Below are positions 26,801 to 39,400 of a stretch of 64,000 nucleotides of DNA, piece after piece. Numbering within the stretch: the first letter of the stretch is position 1; each line of letters starts with the position of its first letter. Below the pieces are notes generated by a model, which saw only the letters and a program-made list of their open reading frames with translations, was not told the origin of the DNA and made no database searches. Both the position numbers and the translations under genes were made by a program. This DNA is from Lineus longissimus. Its lineage: Eukaryota > Nemertea > Pilidiophora > Heteronemertea > Lineidae. Location of the stretch: NCBI RefSeq assembly GCF_910592395.1, contig NC_088320.1, positions 1,488,001 to 1,552,000 on the forward strand, given 5' to 3'.

Positions 26801-28580
26801 GTTAATATCCCTCAAAGTTTGATCGGATGGATCATTTTCGTGTTCCTCCTCTCTGGTGTGGTGTCAGGCATTATCATCGGCAGGTCAGTAGCGGGTCTAG
26901 TAAATTGCTGATTTGAGCAGTTCAAACTACGGGGGAGTTTAAATTTGTTTGGTACCTCAGTGGCCTCATTTTCTTTGTCTCTCCGAGCTACCGACTCAGG
27001 GATAGACTGCCGCCATTTGATCAACATTACTCATGCCACGTTGGTTTCCGACGCAACTGTTGATACTCAAAAAAGGACCGTTACGAAAGCCGTTTGCTCA
27101 CCAAAGGCTCGACAAAAGCTACGACGAGCAATGAGATACATGTACATATCATGATATCGTTATTGCATAAAGCAAATCTTTCTTCCTTTTAGAATTGGTG
27201 ATTATCTAGCCGGTCGTTATAAGACAATGACTGTTGTTCTGTTCGCCGTTGGAACTCTGAGCACTCTCTGGTTCACGCTACAAATCCAACAAATTCTACC
27301 TCGTTATGACTGTAAGTAAATCATTTATTTGATAAGATTGTGATGTTTATTCCGGTGTAAACGCTTTGTCCAAGGATAAAATGTACGGGGAACAATGATT
27401 AGAAGGTCTCGATGACCAGAGATAACTCAAATAAAATCCGATAGATGTTCATGTAGGTTCCTTCATTTAACCGATGTCAGATTTTCAGTCCTTTAATCCA
27501 GAAAATAAAAAGAAACTTGGCTACAGAGCCCAAGTCGACATGGTTGTTTCAGTATCCACATAAAATAATGAATTTCGCGCTATTTTCCGGCTCTTACGGT
27601 CTTTGTGGCATTAATTTCTGCACTTATTCCCTTGTGCCAAACACTCCTCGCTGCATGGAAGAGCTCCAACGTCAGTGCAGCCTCTCCTGTTTCAGCGCCA
27701 CGTCAACTCATCTCTTGTGAATTTCTTTTTAGCCACCCTTTTCATATCAGTGGTAATATGCGGCATTACTCTGAGCGGTAGCCGGCCCATGATACTAGAG
27801 ATGGTGCTCGAGCTAACCTACCCGATCCGAGAAGGCATCAGCCTCAGTATACTTCAACTTGTCCTCAACCTGACTATGTTAGTGTTCTATTTCATACAGC
27901 TTATACCTGGAGTAGGTAAGGATGCGATCAAAAACTAACATACTTCCGCTTGTATTGTCCAATAAGAACTTGCCATGCCTGCCCGTATCGTCAATCGAAG
28001 ACAGCACCATCATCAAACGCACTTCTCTCAAAATCCATTGACCATTATTCATGTACATGACCTATTCCACACAGTGTTTTTTTTTTAATATTGCAATTAA
28101 CAAAGGATAGTAAGGGGAACAATGAAAACATAAAATATATGAACATGAATGAATAAATAACAAGAAAAAAAGGAGAAAAATGTTGCAGATTCGACGGGAG
28201 TCAAACCCGTGACCAGGCGAACCACAATCAAACACTCTAAGCGCTGAACCGTCAAGGTTTTCATGTTCAAGAGGAGATTTTATTCGCTTCTTATATGCGA
28301 TGTACAAACTTCTGGGGGAGGGGGCATTCCCCGCTAGCTACGCCCCTACTGGTCAACTGATGAACTTTTTAATGTTATTGAAAAAGCATACTCGAATATC
28401 TTTCCCCTCCTTTCAGGCACGATGTGGATGAACTGGGCCTTCATAGGAGTGTGTGCCATTGCGGTGCCGATGTTGATAGGATTCAAAGCAAAATACAACC
28501 GCTTGAGGCTGGACTCTGTGATCTCACGTCCGAATGGAACAGAAGGAAGGGACAAGATGAACTCCACTTCTGAACAATAG
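23862..28580 (+). CDS. SLC49A4-like: MFS transporter, SLC49A4/DIRC2-like, paralogue B
   Basis: Ten phase-matched exons: 23862-24184, 24343-24533, 24625-24718, 25397-25560, 25742-25903, 26346-26481, 26707-26883, 27193-27311, 27733-27915, 28417-28580; about 570 residues. It is a 12-segment major facilitator with the same landmarks as paralogue A: YYILAVYCW and TWAPIANSAEQA in segment 1, NSGPIGFLV, WFPAEQRATATALG, FPTKPPVPP, REGISLSILQL and a YNRLRLD tail close to human DIRC2. The N-terminal tail carries ESEPLI, an acidic dileucine. The loop after segment 6 holds several N-x-S/T sites. Likely a lysosomal membrane transporter; pyridoxine export is known for the mammalian protein and only inferred here. 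The AATAAA at 28856-28865 lies about 280 bases past the stop. Confidence 0.9.
27352..27395 (+). mobile_element. MITE-like family A, 5'-end fragment
   Basis: Starts CCGGTGTAAACG and continues with GGATAAAATGTACGGGGAACAA, matching the left part of the 172-bp family. It is truncated and lies in intron 8 of transporter paralogue B. Confidence 0.55.
28060..28265 (-). repeat. tRNA-derived SINE-like unit with T-rich tail (antisense)
   Basis: On the minus strand a box-A-like GGTTCAGCGC and a perfect box B stem-loop (ACGGG TTTGACT CCCGT) lie at tRNA spacing, followed by CAACATTTTTCT and a T-rich tail. The acceptor stem does not close, so it is not a tRNA gene. It sits in intron 9 of transporter paralogue B. 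The copy at 43686-43800 shares the CAACATTTTTCT junction. Confidence 0.6.
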
Positions 28581-28855
28581 TTCATGTTCATTTAGAATAT
28601 ATATGTATCCGGAACTTGCGACTTTATTTCCTCATCAAACATATAAATCAACAAAAAAATTGTCCAGCAGATTCGCAATTTTTGGACTGGAGATGTTTTT
28701 GAAAGTTGTACTTTTTTGACGGTTTGAAATTAGCAGGATAGGTTTATCAACAAGATGCTTTCCGCAGACGAGCAGATTAAGAATCCGTCGTTGGTTACAA
28801 GTTTTCACTTTCACTTTAATGTTGTGCCACATGCCTCCATTTTTAGATATTATTG

Positions 28856-28865
28856 AATAAATAAA
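28856..28865 (+). terminator. Overlapping AATAAA polyadenylation signals, transporter B
   Basis: Two overlapping canonical hexamers (28856-28861 and 28860-28865) about 280 bases past the stop codon. Confidence 0.6.
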
Positions 28866-30231
28866 GACTCCATCGCATTGCTATTCTGCTATATTTGCCA
28901 TTGACTGTCTGATATCTAATTTTCCATGGGGTGTTTATAACTCTCCAAGGTCAACTACTCTGGTTGCCATAGACGCGACTGAATGGCCGCCCCAGCAACC
29001 AGTGCAGTGGCGAATATCACTATTGATATACCATTACCCCGAAACGTTAAGATAACTTATTGATTATTTCACGCATATACATACACGGTTGGCTGTTAAA
29101 TCTGCGAAATCATGGATGCTTAATGGATGGGATGTTCATGGTAAATTCTTAGTTTTATTCTGTTGTTCACCGGGGTTGTTCAAAACAAGTTGTGTCGCTA
29201 TTAACTTGACGTTAGCTTTAACTCAGCGTTATCTCCTTTTAAAAGTTAGTGTCCCTGTTTTCAACAACCATGCCCTAATACCCATTTGAACACAACATCG
29301 TATTGTCTTTTTGTACAACGTTTGTCAACTTTTTTCCTTTCACTTAGAATGCCAAATCTATGCATGAACATGATTTAATATCCTTTTAAATCTAAATAAT
29401 ACCTTAAATGGCCTACCTATAATGGAATTTGTGGCCTTGCTGTTCTGTTGTTCCGTGAACCAGTGGGGCTTTTCTATAGGCCTGGCCTGGTTCAATTGGT
29501 CGGTTCAATGCCAACGTTGTGTAGTTAGAAACGTAGTTTGTTGTCACTTGGTGATATTTTGGATGGCGGTTCGGTATCGACACTATACCTGGAATTGCTT
29601 ACCAGCAAGGGAAACTAGCAAGGGGAAACTTATTACCAGCAGAGGGAAACTGTTTACCCGAAAAGGGGGAAAGGTAAGGATTTTGTTTTATTGGAAGCTT
29701 ATCAGTTGTTTGTCATTGAAAGCTGCGGTAGCCTCTCCATCGCCCCTAACTTGGGAATAAGTCTGAGAAGAATTGTTTCATGTTTTGCTCTATTCCGGGT
29801 ATATATTATAGACTCCCAGGGCAGTCAATTTCGTCATCTTCGTACCAAGCGACTGGACGAGGCCAGTCCACTGCGTCCAGAGCTAGAGGGTATTATTCCT
29901 GGATGAGTAATAGCAAGGAAAGGATTTCATGGCTACCGAGTGGCCACAACGGAATTCTTTCCCTTCACTGACTGAAACGGTAGTCCTTCGGTGGTGTCGT
30001 TATAAAACGGTGACAGAGTACTATATGTTGGCATCACACGCGACGAGCTAAAATCACGACGAAATTGAAAAAAAGAAAACGAAGCTAAGATACCAAAACA
30101 TATATCAAGCAAGTTTGCTATCATCCTGAAATTCGAGTTTCTTCACCCCTGCATGTCTCATTGAAATATCACCCGAGAACGGAGTTGATTGACAACGACG
30201 GGTTTAAATAAAGGAAACATTGTTTTGGAAC

Positions 30232-30402
30232 CCGGTGTAAAAGTAAAAAGTGTCCCCCCTGGAAAAAGTGTCCGGCCCTATTGTATTCTGCAATATGGTT
30301 CTACAGAGACCCTGACCGTCAATAGCTCAGAGATTGAAGTGCATAATAGAATCCTTTGTTCCCAGACATTTTAACCTAGGACATTTTAAACTTCTACAAC
30401 GG
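30232..30402 (-). mobile_element. MITE-like family A, complete copy 2 (inverted)
   Basis: The reverse complement aligns end to end with the copy at 23330-23501, including TAGAAGTTTAAAATGTCC, AACAAAGGATTCTATTATG and GGACACTTTTTCCAG. Ends are CCGGTGTAAAAG and CTTCTACAACGG. Confidence 0.8.
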
Positions 30403-30835
30403 CAATGCCAGTTACATTCATTCTTAACGCTCGGGCCTTGATAACATCAACGTTAAAGCCAGAGATTCAACTATAGGCCATCCCGTCTCGACTGGAATCG
30501 CAATTAGACTATCTAAGGCTGAATGTTTCATTCATTATGTTATGGTCCGCCAAACCTGATATCAAGACTATACTTCTGCATTTGGAAGGTCTTATTCACG
30601 CGCGACCGCAGAACTATTCTTTCGGGGTTATTTTTGTTTGAAACCCACAAAACATTGATTTGTGTACTGGATGTCGCTGACCTCAGGCTTGGCGATAAAA
30701 CCTTTTAAGAGGGGATGGCCATGGTCGAATGTATACATGTAGATGGTCATTAATTGAGATAACATTATCAACTTTTCAGTTCCTTTCTCAAGTCCAAGCC
30801 AAGAAGACGAACCCACGTTAACCAAGGAATAAACG

Positions 30836-33800
30836 ATGTATCGTAATTTCCGATACGGTGGCGTGGGGATGCACGGGGCCTTCATTCGGGGTCCCAAACA
30901 GTATAGCGAAAATAAAGGTAAGCCAAGGTGACAATCTTTTAATAGGTCATAATCATCATATATCAAGTTACTTCTTTATTCTTTTATTTATGTTGAAAGA
31001 ATGTAAATAAAACATACATGTGTTAATGGTTTTCTCAAACTGATTTTCTCCTCGTTGTGACAATATTCTGTATCTTTATTGGCAGCCGGGCCACTGATTA
31101 TAGAAAACATCAACCGCATGGGCTACCGGAATCATGCCGCTCATCACACGGACGTATTCGTGATCAACGTCAACGATGAAGATCTGGTTTTGAGGCGTGG
31201 TCAGGAGTTCACCATTGAATTGCAGTGCAATAGGAATTTTGACGTAGACACGGACCTGTTGGAGATTTCCATGGAACTAGGTAGGGATCGAAACCTGACA
31301 CAGAAGGGCTTAGGCTACCGGTGTCCGTTCAGCGCTCAAATCTTGTGAAAATCTTTTTGAACGGTTACAGTTACAAGAACATAGCTTATACTGGTTCGCA
31401 TATTTCCATAGCAAATTTGACAAGAATCCTCATCTGTTTTATTATTGGTTATTTCCTGAAGACAACCTCGACAAAGTACGACTGCTGCTTCTGATTTGAC
31501 GATGCGAAGTGAAATAGTCAATTCTTACATGTTTGTCTTTCAGGCGAAGAAGGAGACTATAAGATCGGGACACTCATCAATATTCCTCTCGGCGTTGACC
31601 TTGACCCTTTGCACTGGGGCGGGGCAATCAGAGATGTCAAGGACGATTCTGTTGTCGTAGAGATCATGTCAAGCTGTGAGAGCATCATTGGAGAATGGAC
31701 ACTAAAGGCGGTCGCCAGGCAGCCATGGGATCCGACCTTTGACCCGCCCGCTGCTGAACAGGATGTGATCATGCTGTTTAACCCCTGGTGTCCATGTAAG
31801 GTGTTATGGTTTGTCGAGTGTCGCTTTCCTGCAAAACGGATAGAATCCTGTACCGCGTTGCCAGTATCACCATAAGAGAATTTTAGTCAGGTTAAAATTA
31901 TCAATGTTTGAAACAAACATTCATACATTAATGAGTGTATCAATATACCCGCTCTCGATTGGTACCCCTTTTGCCGAAAATCATGGTATCGAATCCGATA
32001 ATAGCTGGTCGCTGTTTCTTGAAGGCGGAAAAGTATGATTCAAGAATACATACACCTCGTTTAATGAGATCACTCGCCATAATCTAACTTAACCAATTTG
32101 ATTTGTCCATCTCTGTCTCTCTTCTATAGATGATGACGTGTACATGGCAGATGAGGCCGAGATCAATGAATACGTCATGAACGAGAACGGTATCTTGTGG
32201 AAGGGTTCACACGACAAGATGACGCCTGCCAAGTGGCTCTATGGACAAGTAAGGTTCCAATACGTCCATATTAAATTGTTCAAACTGCTAATAAAGCTGC
32301 GGTTGCTAATCAGTGGCTTGAGTTGCTTAGTAACGGTTTTTGTTGAAGTTAAAAAGTTAAAGTTTAGAGTTTGTAGTCTAATATCAACTACGATATAGGT
32401 TATAATCCGACTTCACACTTTAATCCCGGTCTGTCCTAAAACCTTTCAGTAGACCCCAGATGTGCTGGTCAGCAATGGCTCATATGGCCTATACTAAGCA
32501 ATGGTTTTGTTGCTAAGCGACGGTTCCTGTTGCTCAGCGACGGATGGTTAGAAAGTTGCCACTTGACTTCTGAACTTTGTGGTGTACCAGTTTGCGTAAA
32601 TCAATTCTCAGTGATTCCTTCCACTGCAGTGGATGGTAAAGAACCACTTTTTTTTCGGATTGACTAGAGACTGTACCGATAAGGAGATATTTGCCTGTTT
32701 CAGTTTGAAGAGGTCAGTCTGCGTGCCGCCATGATGATATTGGGCCTGTCAACAACGGCAAAGAGCTACATGAAATCTGCCGCCATCGTCACGAGGGTTT
32801 TAACTCAAATGGTAAGTCAAGTTCTGTCGTACACTTGATCCTGTTAGCTAACCACTCCCGGGCCTGTCTCCGGCCCTATTTGCTCTCTGAGATTCGTGGG
32901 CCCAGCTTCCGAAACAGTATTCGCTATTATGTAGGCTACTTTATCAGCATGGGATCCATAGCGTTACCTGTTGGATTTAGTTGCCAGTAAGGTAAGCGCC
33001 AGATCAAACGCTGTTTGGGAATATGTGTTGCAGAAACGTGGCCAAAAGATAATTCGTCTTACCGCGACAAGTCCGAAATCTCATTGACAATATTTCAGGT
33101 TAATGCTAATGACAATGATGGCGGCATCTTGGTAGGTAGGTGGTCAGGTAAATACGAGGGCGGGACAAGACCAACTGGTTGGAATGGCTCAGAGCCAATC
33201 TTGGCGGAATGGATAAAAAACAGACGGAGTGTCAAGTACGCGCAGTGTTGGGTCTTCTGTGGAGTCCTGACAACAAGTAAGTCAACAACCTTCACATAGT
33301 TTCATCCTGAACTTAGGACCTTTTCTTCTGGCACCTTTAAAAGAGCACACGACTAACCCTGGTATTCGAGGATGTACAGTATGTGAACTGGAGGTAGTAC
33401 TCAGCGAGGGTAGAACTAATCTAATGCCATTACGAAAGTTTGTTTGAACCGCCAGCTTTGATATCACATCAAAAGTAACTCGTGTCTTACCGTTTCATCT
33501 GGAGTCATGTTGTGCTCACCCAGGATCTTGAGGTATAGAAGGCATTATTTTCACCACCCACAAAATATAGGCTTCTAAGGTACATTTGCATTGCAAGGTC
33601 GGAAAATGCTGACTGTCATCTTTTATCTTTCCAGTCTGTCGAACCCTTGGCATCCCTGCCCGCAGCATCACAAACTACACCTCCGCCCATGATACTGATG
33701 GAAGTCTTACCATAGACTTCCACTTTGATGCAAGGACCTATCAGTTCATGAAGAAGGAGAGCCCCGATTCGACATGGTGAGTTTGACTACTGTATAATCT

Positions 33801-36403
33801 CCCTACCCGCATTCTCAAAAACCACTTCGACCTGCTTGAATTGATATCGCTGAGTTTCCGTCTCTGTTAACAAGATTGACATCAGCTTGAACCAGTTACG
33901 TTTCTGTTCTCTTTAGGAACTTTCATTGTTGGAACGAAGCTTACATGAAGCGGGGCGACCTTCCTCCGAAGTACCACGGCTGGCAAGCCATCGACTCGAC
34001 ACCACAAGAGCTTAGTGGATGTAAGTCTTAGAGGTGAAATGGCCTGGCGCCATTCTTCCCAACTGTGTTGGCTGCAAAATCGAACACTTCTGCTTCTAGA
34101 CAATCAAGTGACACTGGAGACTGTTCTAAACGCTCCTTACGAAGTTCAAAAACAAATTGGTGAATCGGGGGATGATTAGCCTTTCAAAAGACGACACCGG
34201 GAACGCTAGGGAAGACTTGGTGCCATAACATCTGCGTCGGTCGATATAAGGCATATAGTTTTGACTCTGACATCTTCATTATATCCTCGCTTCCGAGCAA
34301 TACTGCAACCTATTTCTTCCTTCCAGCGGCAATGCGCTGCGGCCCAGCCTCCGTCAAGGCCATCAAAGAAGGCAATATCCTCCAAGAATTCGACGTTCCC
34401 TTCGTCTTCTCAGAGGTGAATGGCGACGTAGTTTACTGGCTGCTTAATGACGACGGGTCACGTGAATTCTTTAGTAATGATGCTGAAAGGGTGGGCAAGA
34501 ATATCAGCACGAAGATGGTGGGCACAGACGAGAGGAATGACGTCACGAAGGAGTATAAAGAAGCGGACGGTATGTTCTTATATTGTTTCAGAGTCTCTGT
34601 GACAGTGCTATCCGGTTATCCGAAAATGCACACGTAAAACATTTCACCGACTGTTTGCGCACGGTAATTGAGCCAGCAGCTCCAACTCTATCATTGCAGT
34701 AATACCCACTGCCCCTCAAACAACAATGATAATAGTGCTAAGTAATCTGAAAACCCGCATCTCCAGTGTATCTTTTTTAACTTGCAGACAGTTACAAAGA
34801 GCGTATTGCCTTCTTGTCAGCTCTGCGCTACAGCAAGCCAAAGGACCTAGCCAACATGGCGTCAGGTCTTTTTGATACTAACATCAGTTTTGAGGTTCAA
34901 GCGCCTGAGACTGGCGACGTGAAGGCTGTGGTGAGTAGACGAGAGACGAATCAGAATGAAATGTACTCTGATACTTGCCAATCAGATTTGCCCGGTTTAA
35001 TGAATTAAAGTGGCCAGTCAGATCGCATTCTGACCTCATGGTCGTCGCGCCGTCAAAGTCTCTATCGAAATTGAAATGTGTGCGAATGCATCTTCAAGCA
35101 ACGATATAATTCTGTTAGCCATCTTAATCTTTCCACAGCTCACTGTCAGGAATGACTCAACAGAGGAGAGGAACTGTAACTTCAGCGTCACTGTCTTACA
35201 CTCGAATGACATTGGTGAACACCGTGGTGACGTCAAACATGAACGCGGGAACTATCAGTGCCGCCCAACTCGAGTAAGTTCCTAGTGTAGGTCTTCTTTA
35301 GGTGACCAATACGGGTAGATGTTTTTCAATTTCATTCGCACTTCTTCTCAGCATTCGATTTACATTCTGGATAAGCCACAGGACCAGGCATGACCTTATA
35401 AACATGACCGTCATCTCTTGTTCCTCTCTCGATCCCCAAAGCTATATGTCTCTATTACTTGCCGAACCACGTGGCCAGTCTCTCGGTGACCTAGAGTTGG
35501 CACTTCTGGAGCACATATATAACTTTCATCTTTTTTCAGCCAAGACGTGGTCCATGACAATGACAGCAAAAGAATGGTTGAACATTGTGGTGGATGATGG
35601 GCGTCTGATGTTCTACATGGAGGGTCTGGTCAAGGAAACAGGTCACAAGTTCGCATTCCAGGAAGGTCCAAGGATTGATAAGCCAGATTTAGCAGTTACG
35701 GTGAGTGTAGAAAGAATATATCAATACTTTAAAGACTACGAGTTTCCCTGTAACCTCTACCATTTCACACTAACTAATGGGATTCACGGTTCATTGAGAT
35801 TCACGGTCAAGACCGAACAGTGCTGTTTTTCAGATTGACCTTTGCAACCAAGATAAGATAGTGTGAGCAACTCCCATCTAATCACTCTCTCTTGTCTTAT
35901 TCAGGCGTCAACTCCCACCCCATCCACGAAAAATCCATTTGAAGTGACAGTAACTTTCGAAAACCCGACCGCTATTGAGATCACAGACTGTGTTTTCACA
36001 ATTGAAGGAGTTGGCATGGACAAAATTAAGGCTGTGAAAGTTCCGTAAGTTTTTCATTTCTGAACTTTTTCTTCCAAGTCGTAGCAGACGATGGAATCTG
36101 ACCTCGGCATTTACCTTATCTGTTTGTAGAAATGCTGACCTTTCCTTCATCTTGCTGCCATTCTCTTTTACCCACATTCTATCTCTCTTTGCGTTGTTCT
36201 CAGGAACGTGGGTCCCAAACAGTCTGTCTCTGCGAAGATTACCTTGATCCCTCGTCTCCCTGGCAACAGACGGATCGCGGCTGGGTTCGACTCCAAACAA
36301 ATCACAGACGTGGTCGGATTCCTTGACCTTGTCATCAAGAAGGGCAAAGCACCGGAATCGGGAGACGACGACAAGGACGATGAAGACTTCACCTACAGCA
36401 ATG
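30836..36403 (+). other. Transglutaminase unit 1
   Basis: Residues about 1-732. A short N-terminal tail (MYRNFRYGG) leads to the sandwich domain ([15 protein letters not shown]). Core: VGRW (oxyanion Trp), YAQCWVFC (catalytic Cys; Ala replaces the usual Gly before Gln), [15 protein letters not shown] (His), [10 protein letters not shown] (Asp) and MRCGPASV. The two C-terminal barrels follow, then a very acidic linker ([11 protein letters not shown]) before unit 2. The triad is complete, so activity is expected. Confidence 0.85.
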
Positions 36404-39400
36404 GTATGTTCTCATGAAGTCAGGTCCAGGCATTTCAGGCCAACTGTAACTAGACAAACGACTTGTTTAGATAAGCTGTGGTGTTGGTCGTTTCTGTAAG
36501 TCAATCGATCATCAACATAAAACCGACCAATCACATACCACAACTTGTCCTAATCTTCTGAGACCAAGATGATATGCTCTTTTCATTCCTCAGGCTTTAT
36601 CACACTGAATCCTGTTTCTCTGCCCTCTTAAACCTTTCAGTTCCAGTGCTCAGAGTGGAAGAGGTCGACCTGAACGTAGTTGAGAATGGCAAAGATCACC
36701 ACACGTCCGACTATGCCCACAATTGGAAGAAAGACACCTTAGTGATCCGCAGGGGAGAGCCTTTTGAGGTGGACGTGACTTTTAACCGACCGTATGATCG
36801 GACGACGGACAGAATCAGCTTGAGGTTACAGACAGGTAAGCTGAGTCAATAATAGAAAACTGTTATCAATCACGTTAATGTTTTTTTAAATTATGGACTC
36901 TCTTTTATCTTATCAAAGCGGAACTCAAATTCTGCATTGCTTACATCGAATTTCAAAGTTACTTTTAATTGCTCTGCTCCTTTGACATGTCTTCAAATTA
37001 GACGAGCGTTAAATCTCCAAGAATAATTCTATTGTTGCAGCAGGTTGCGCTTACGTACCTCCGATATGTAGCGTGTTCCTTCCTTGTAGGTCGCCATCCA
37101 AAGAAGAGCGAAGAGAATGACAAAAGGCTGGTAATAGCCAAAGACCTTTCGAAGGTAGACTGGGGGTATCAGCGCACAAATGCGAACTCCGATGGTTCCA
37201 AATGCAAGTTCCGTATAAAGACAGCCCCAGATGCCTGTGTTTCGGAATGGAAGCTGATTATCAGGACGAAACTTCCCAAAGCAGCTCCTGGGTTGAAGGA
37301 TATGGCAAAACATGACACGTCAACCATTTTCGTGCTGTTCAATGCCTGGTGTAAGGGTAAGTGAAATGTCTGCCTTTTAAAGTTTTCAAGTTCAAATTGA
37401 CAGTTCACATTGACCCAGACGAGGTATACTCGACTAAACAAGAAGACCCAATCGTACTCACAACTCTTTACCCAAGACGCGAAGATTTGCTTGGCAAACC
37501 GGACGGTTCCTCATCCCGTATAGAGGTTTTGATGTTGCTTCGACATTTGATAAAGCGCGGCTGATCCACCATCTTCCGAACTCGTTTCAAATACCTATCG
37601 GGAATGCGTCGGGAAAAAATCACAGGTAAAACAGAGCCATGTTCCGACAAAAGTTTATCTTGTCCGTGATGTCGGGAATGTGTCGGAAATTAAAAGTGCA
37701 ATTGAACCACTGGCTACGATTTCTGGTTGGGCCGTGGGGAGCGAAGTCGTGAGGCCAGATCAAGGGTCAGTTGCTTTGCCCCTCAAAACTCACGCAACTT
37801 ATTTTGATTATAAATTCTGTTTCCAGAGGATCAAGTATTCCTCGACGACGAGGACAAAAGAGTAGAATACGTCCAAAACCAAACCGGAAGGATATTCAAG
37901 AATAATAAGCGACCAGCCAGAAAATGGTGGTTTGATCAGTGTGAGGAGATCTCTCTTAACACAGCTATGATGCTCCTCAATCGGTGCGGCAGTCGGTTCT
38001 CATCAAGAGGAAATGCCACTAGAGTTTCCAGAGACATTTCACAGATGGTGAGTGTAGTGTCCAGTGGGCTGGGGGCTGGGGGATTGTTGACTCAAAGTCT
38101 GTCTGTTTTCCGCGTCCCCCAGCTCACTATACTTGTACCGAACACTGGACGGAAACTCCCTCAGCCAGAGTAGACGAGAAGAGAACGTCATTTCACCAAA
38201 CATGACCACAAACCCTGGATGAACCATTTAGCGAAGTCAGTGTGGTATGTGTCGGATCATATCCTGGCTATAATCGCGAAAATTAATAGCTGAACCATAC
38301 TGAACCATGAGATTGGAGCAATTACAAAGAATTGGCTTGCATGATTTCAGTGTAACAACAACGACAATGACGATGGGATCCTGATTGGAAACTGGACTGG
38401 AGAGTATGGAGATGGCACGAAACCAACACAATGGGCACGTTCGAAGAACATATTCAAGCAGTGGTGGAAGAACAACCACAAAGGGGTTAAATACGGCCAG
38501 TGTTGGGTATTCTCAGCTATTGTTACTTCTAGTAAGTGTAAGCCCAACGTTACAGAAAAACTGGCATGCAAAAGGGCACACAAGCCGCCTCCTCCTCCTC
38601 CTCCTCCTCAATTAAACATGTCCCCTACCTCATACAGCACTCCAGCCACTCCACGGAAAGATGAATGGTGTGGTAATATATACCGCCTTTTCCAAACATG
38701 TACCCTTCCTCTTAATCGTGGAACACAAACGTTGTTTTAAAGGGAGTCATTTAATTTATACACTCTTAACTTTCAAACCTTTCCAAGTGGCATAAGAGTC
38801 TTTACCGCAGGATTGTGTTATAACAATCAATCTTGGCTGACGTGATAAAAAATTAACTGCAATAGTCTGTAGCTGCCAAAAACGTACGCCGATCACAGAC
38901 CTTGATTTGCGGAGCGGATATTGGCAGTTTCGACTGGCTCAAGAAAGCAAAGAAAATACAGCCTTTATAACTTGTCTTTGATTCTGCGGACTTCTTGGAT
39001 ACATATAACTGTCCCGTTGCCTTATTGATACATCCCATTAGAAAATTCCATATTACCTTTCCAGTCTGCAGAAGTCTTGGAATTCCTGCTCGATCTGTCA
39101 CCAACTTTGGCTCTGCCCATGACACAGATCTCAGCTTGACCATTGACAAGTATTTCTACGAAGACGGAACTCCTGCTAACTACAGTGGAGATTCAGTTTG
39201 GTAGGTAGATTCATTGGGTCCGTCACCACAAACATGTGAAGCTAAAGACGCACAGAAATGTCTGGATTGGATTGCCTTTATGCAAGATTTCCTGCAGCCA
39301 AATATCTTCTTACTTTCTCCAAACGTATGATCCACGTGTCTCACGAGGCTCCTTTCTACCGTCTGTTAACTCGCAATCCATGCTGGGGACGCCTATTGGC

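Larger units (their letters stand above)
28581..30835. other. Intergenic region between transporter B and transglutaminase gene
   Basis: It contains the transporter B 3' UTR with overlapping AATAAA signals at 28856-28865 and one complete MITE-like family A copy. No coding exon is supported; a donor-like AAAGGTAAGG near 29670 could mark an untranslated first exon of the transglutaminase gene, but nothing confirms it. Confidence 0.45.

Noticed and set aside
36574-36640. ATG at 36574 as the definite start of a separate second transglutaminase gene
   Set aside because: The 66 bases before the acceptor are a typical pyrimidine-rich intron end, the phase fits exon 14 exactly, and no polyadenylation signal separates the units; kept only as an alternative.
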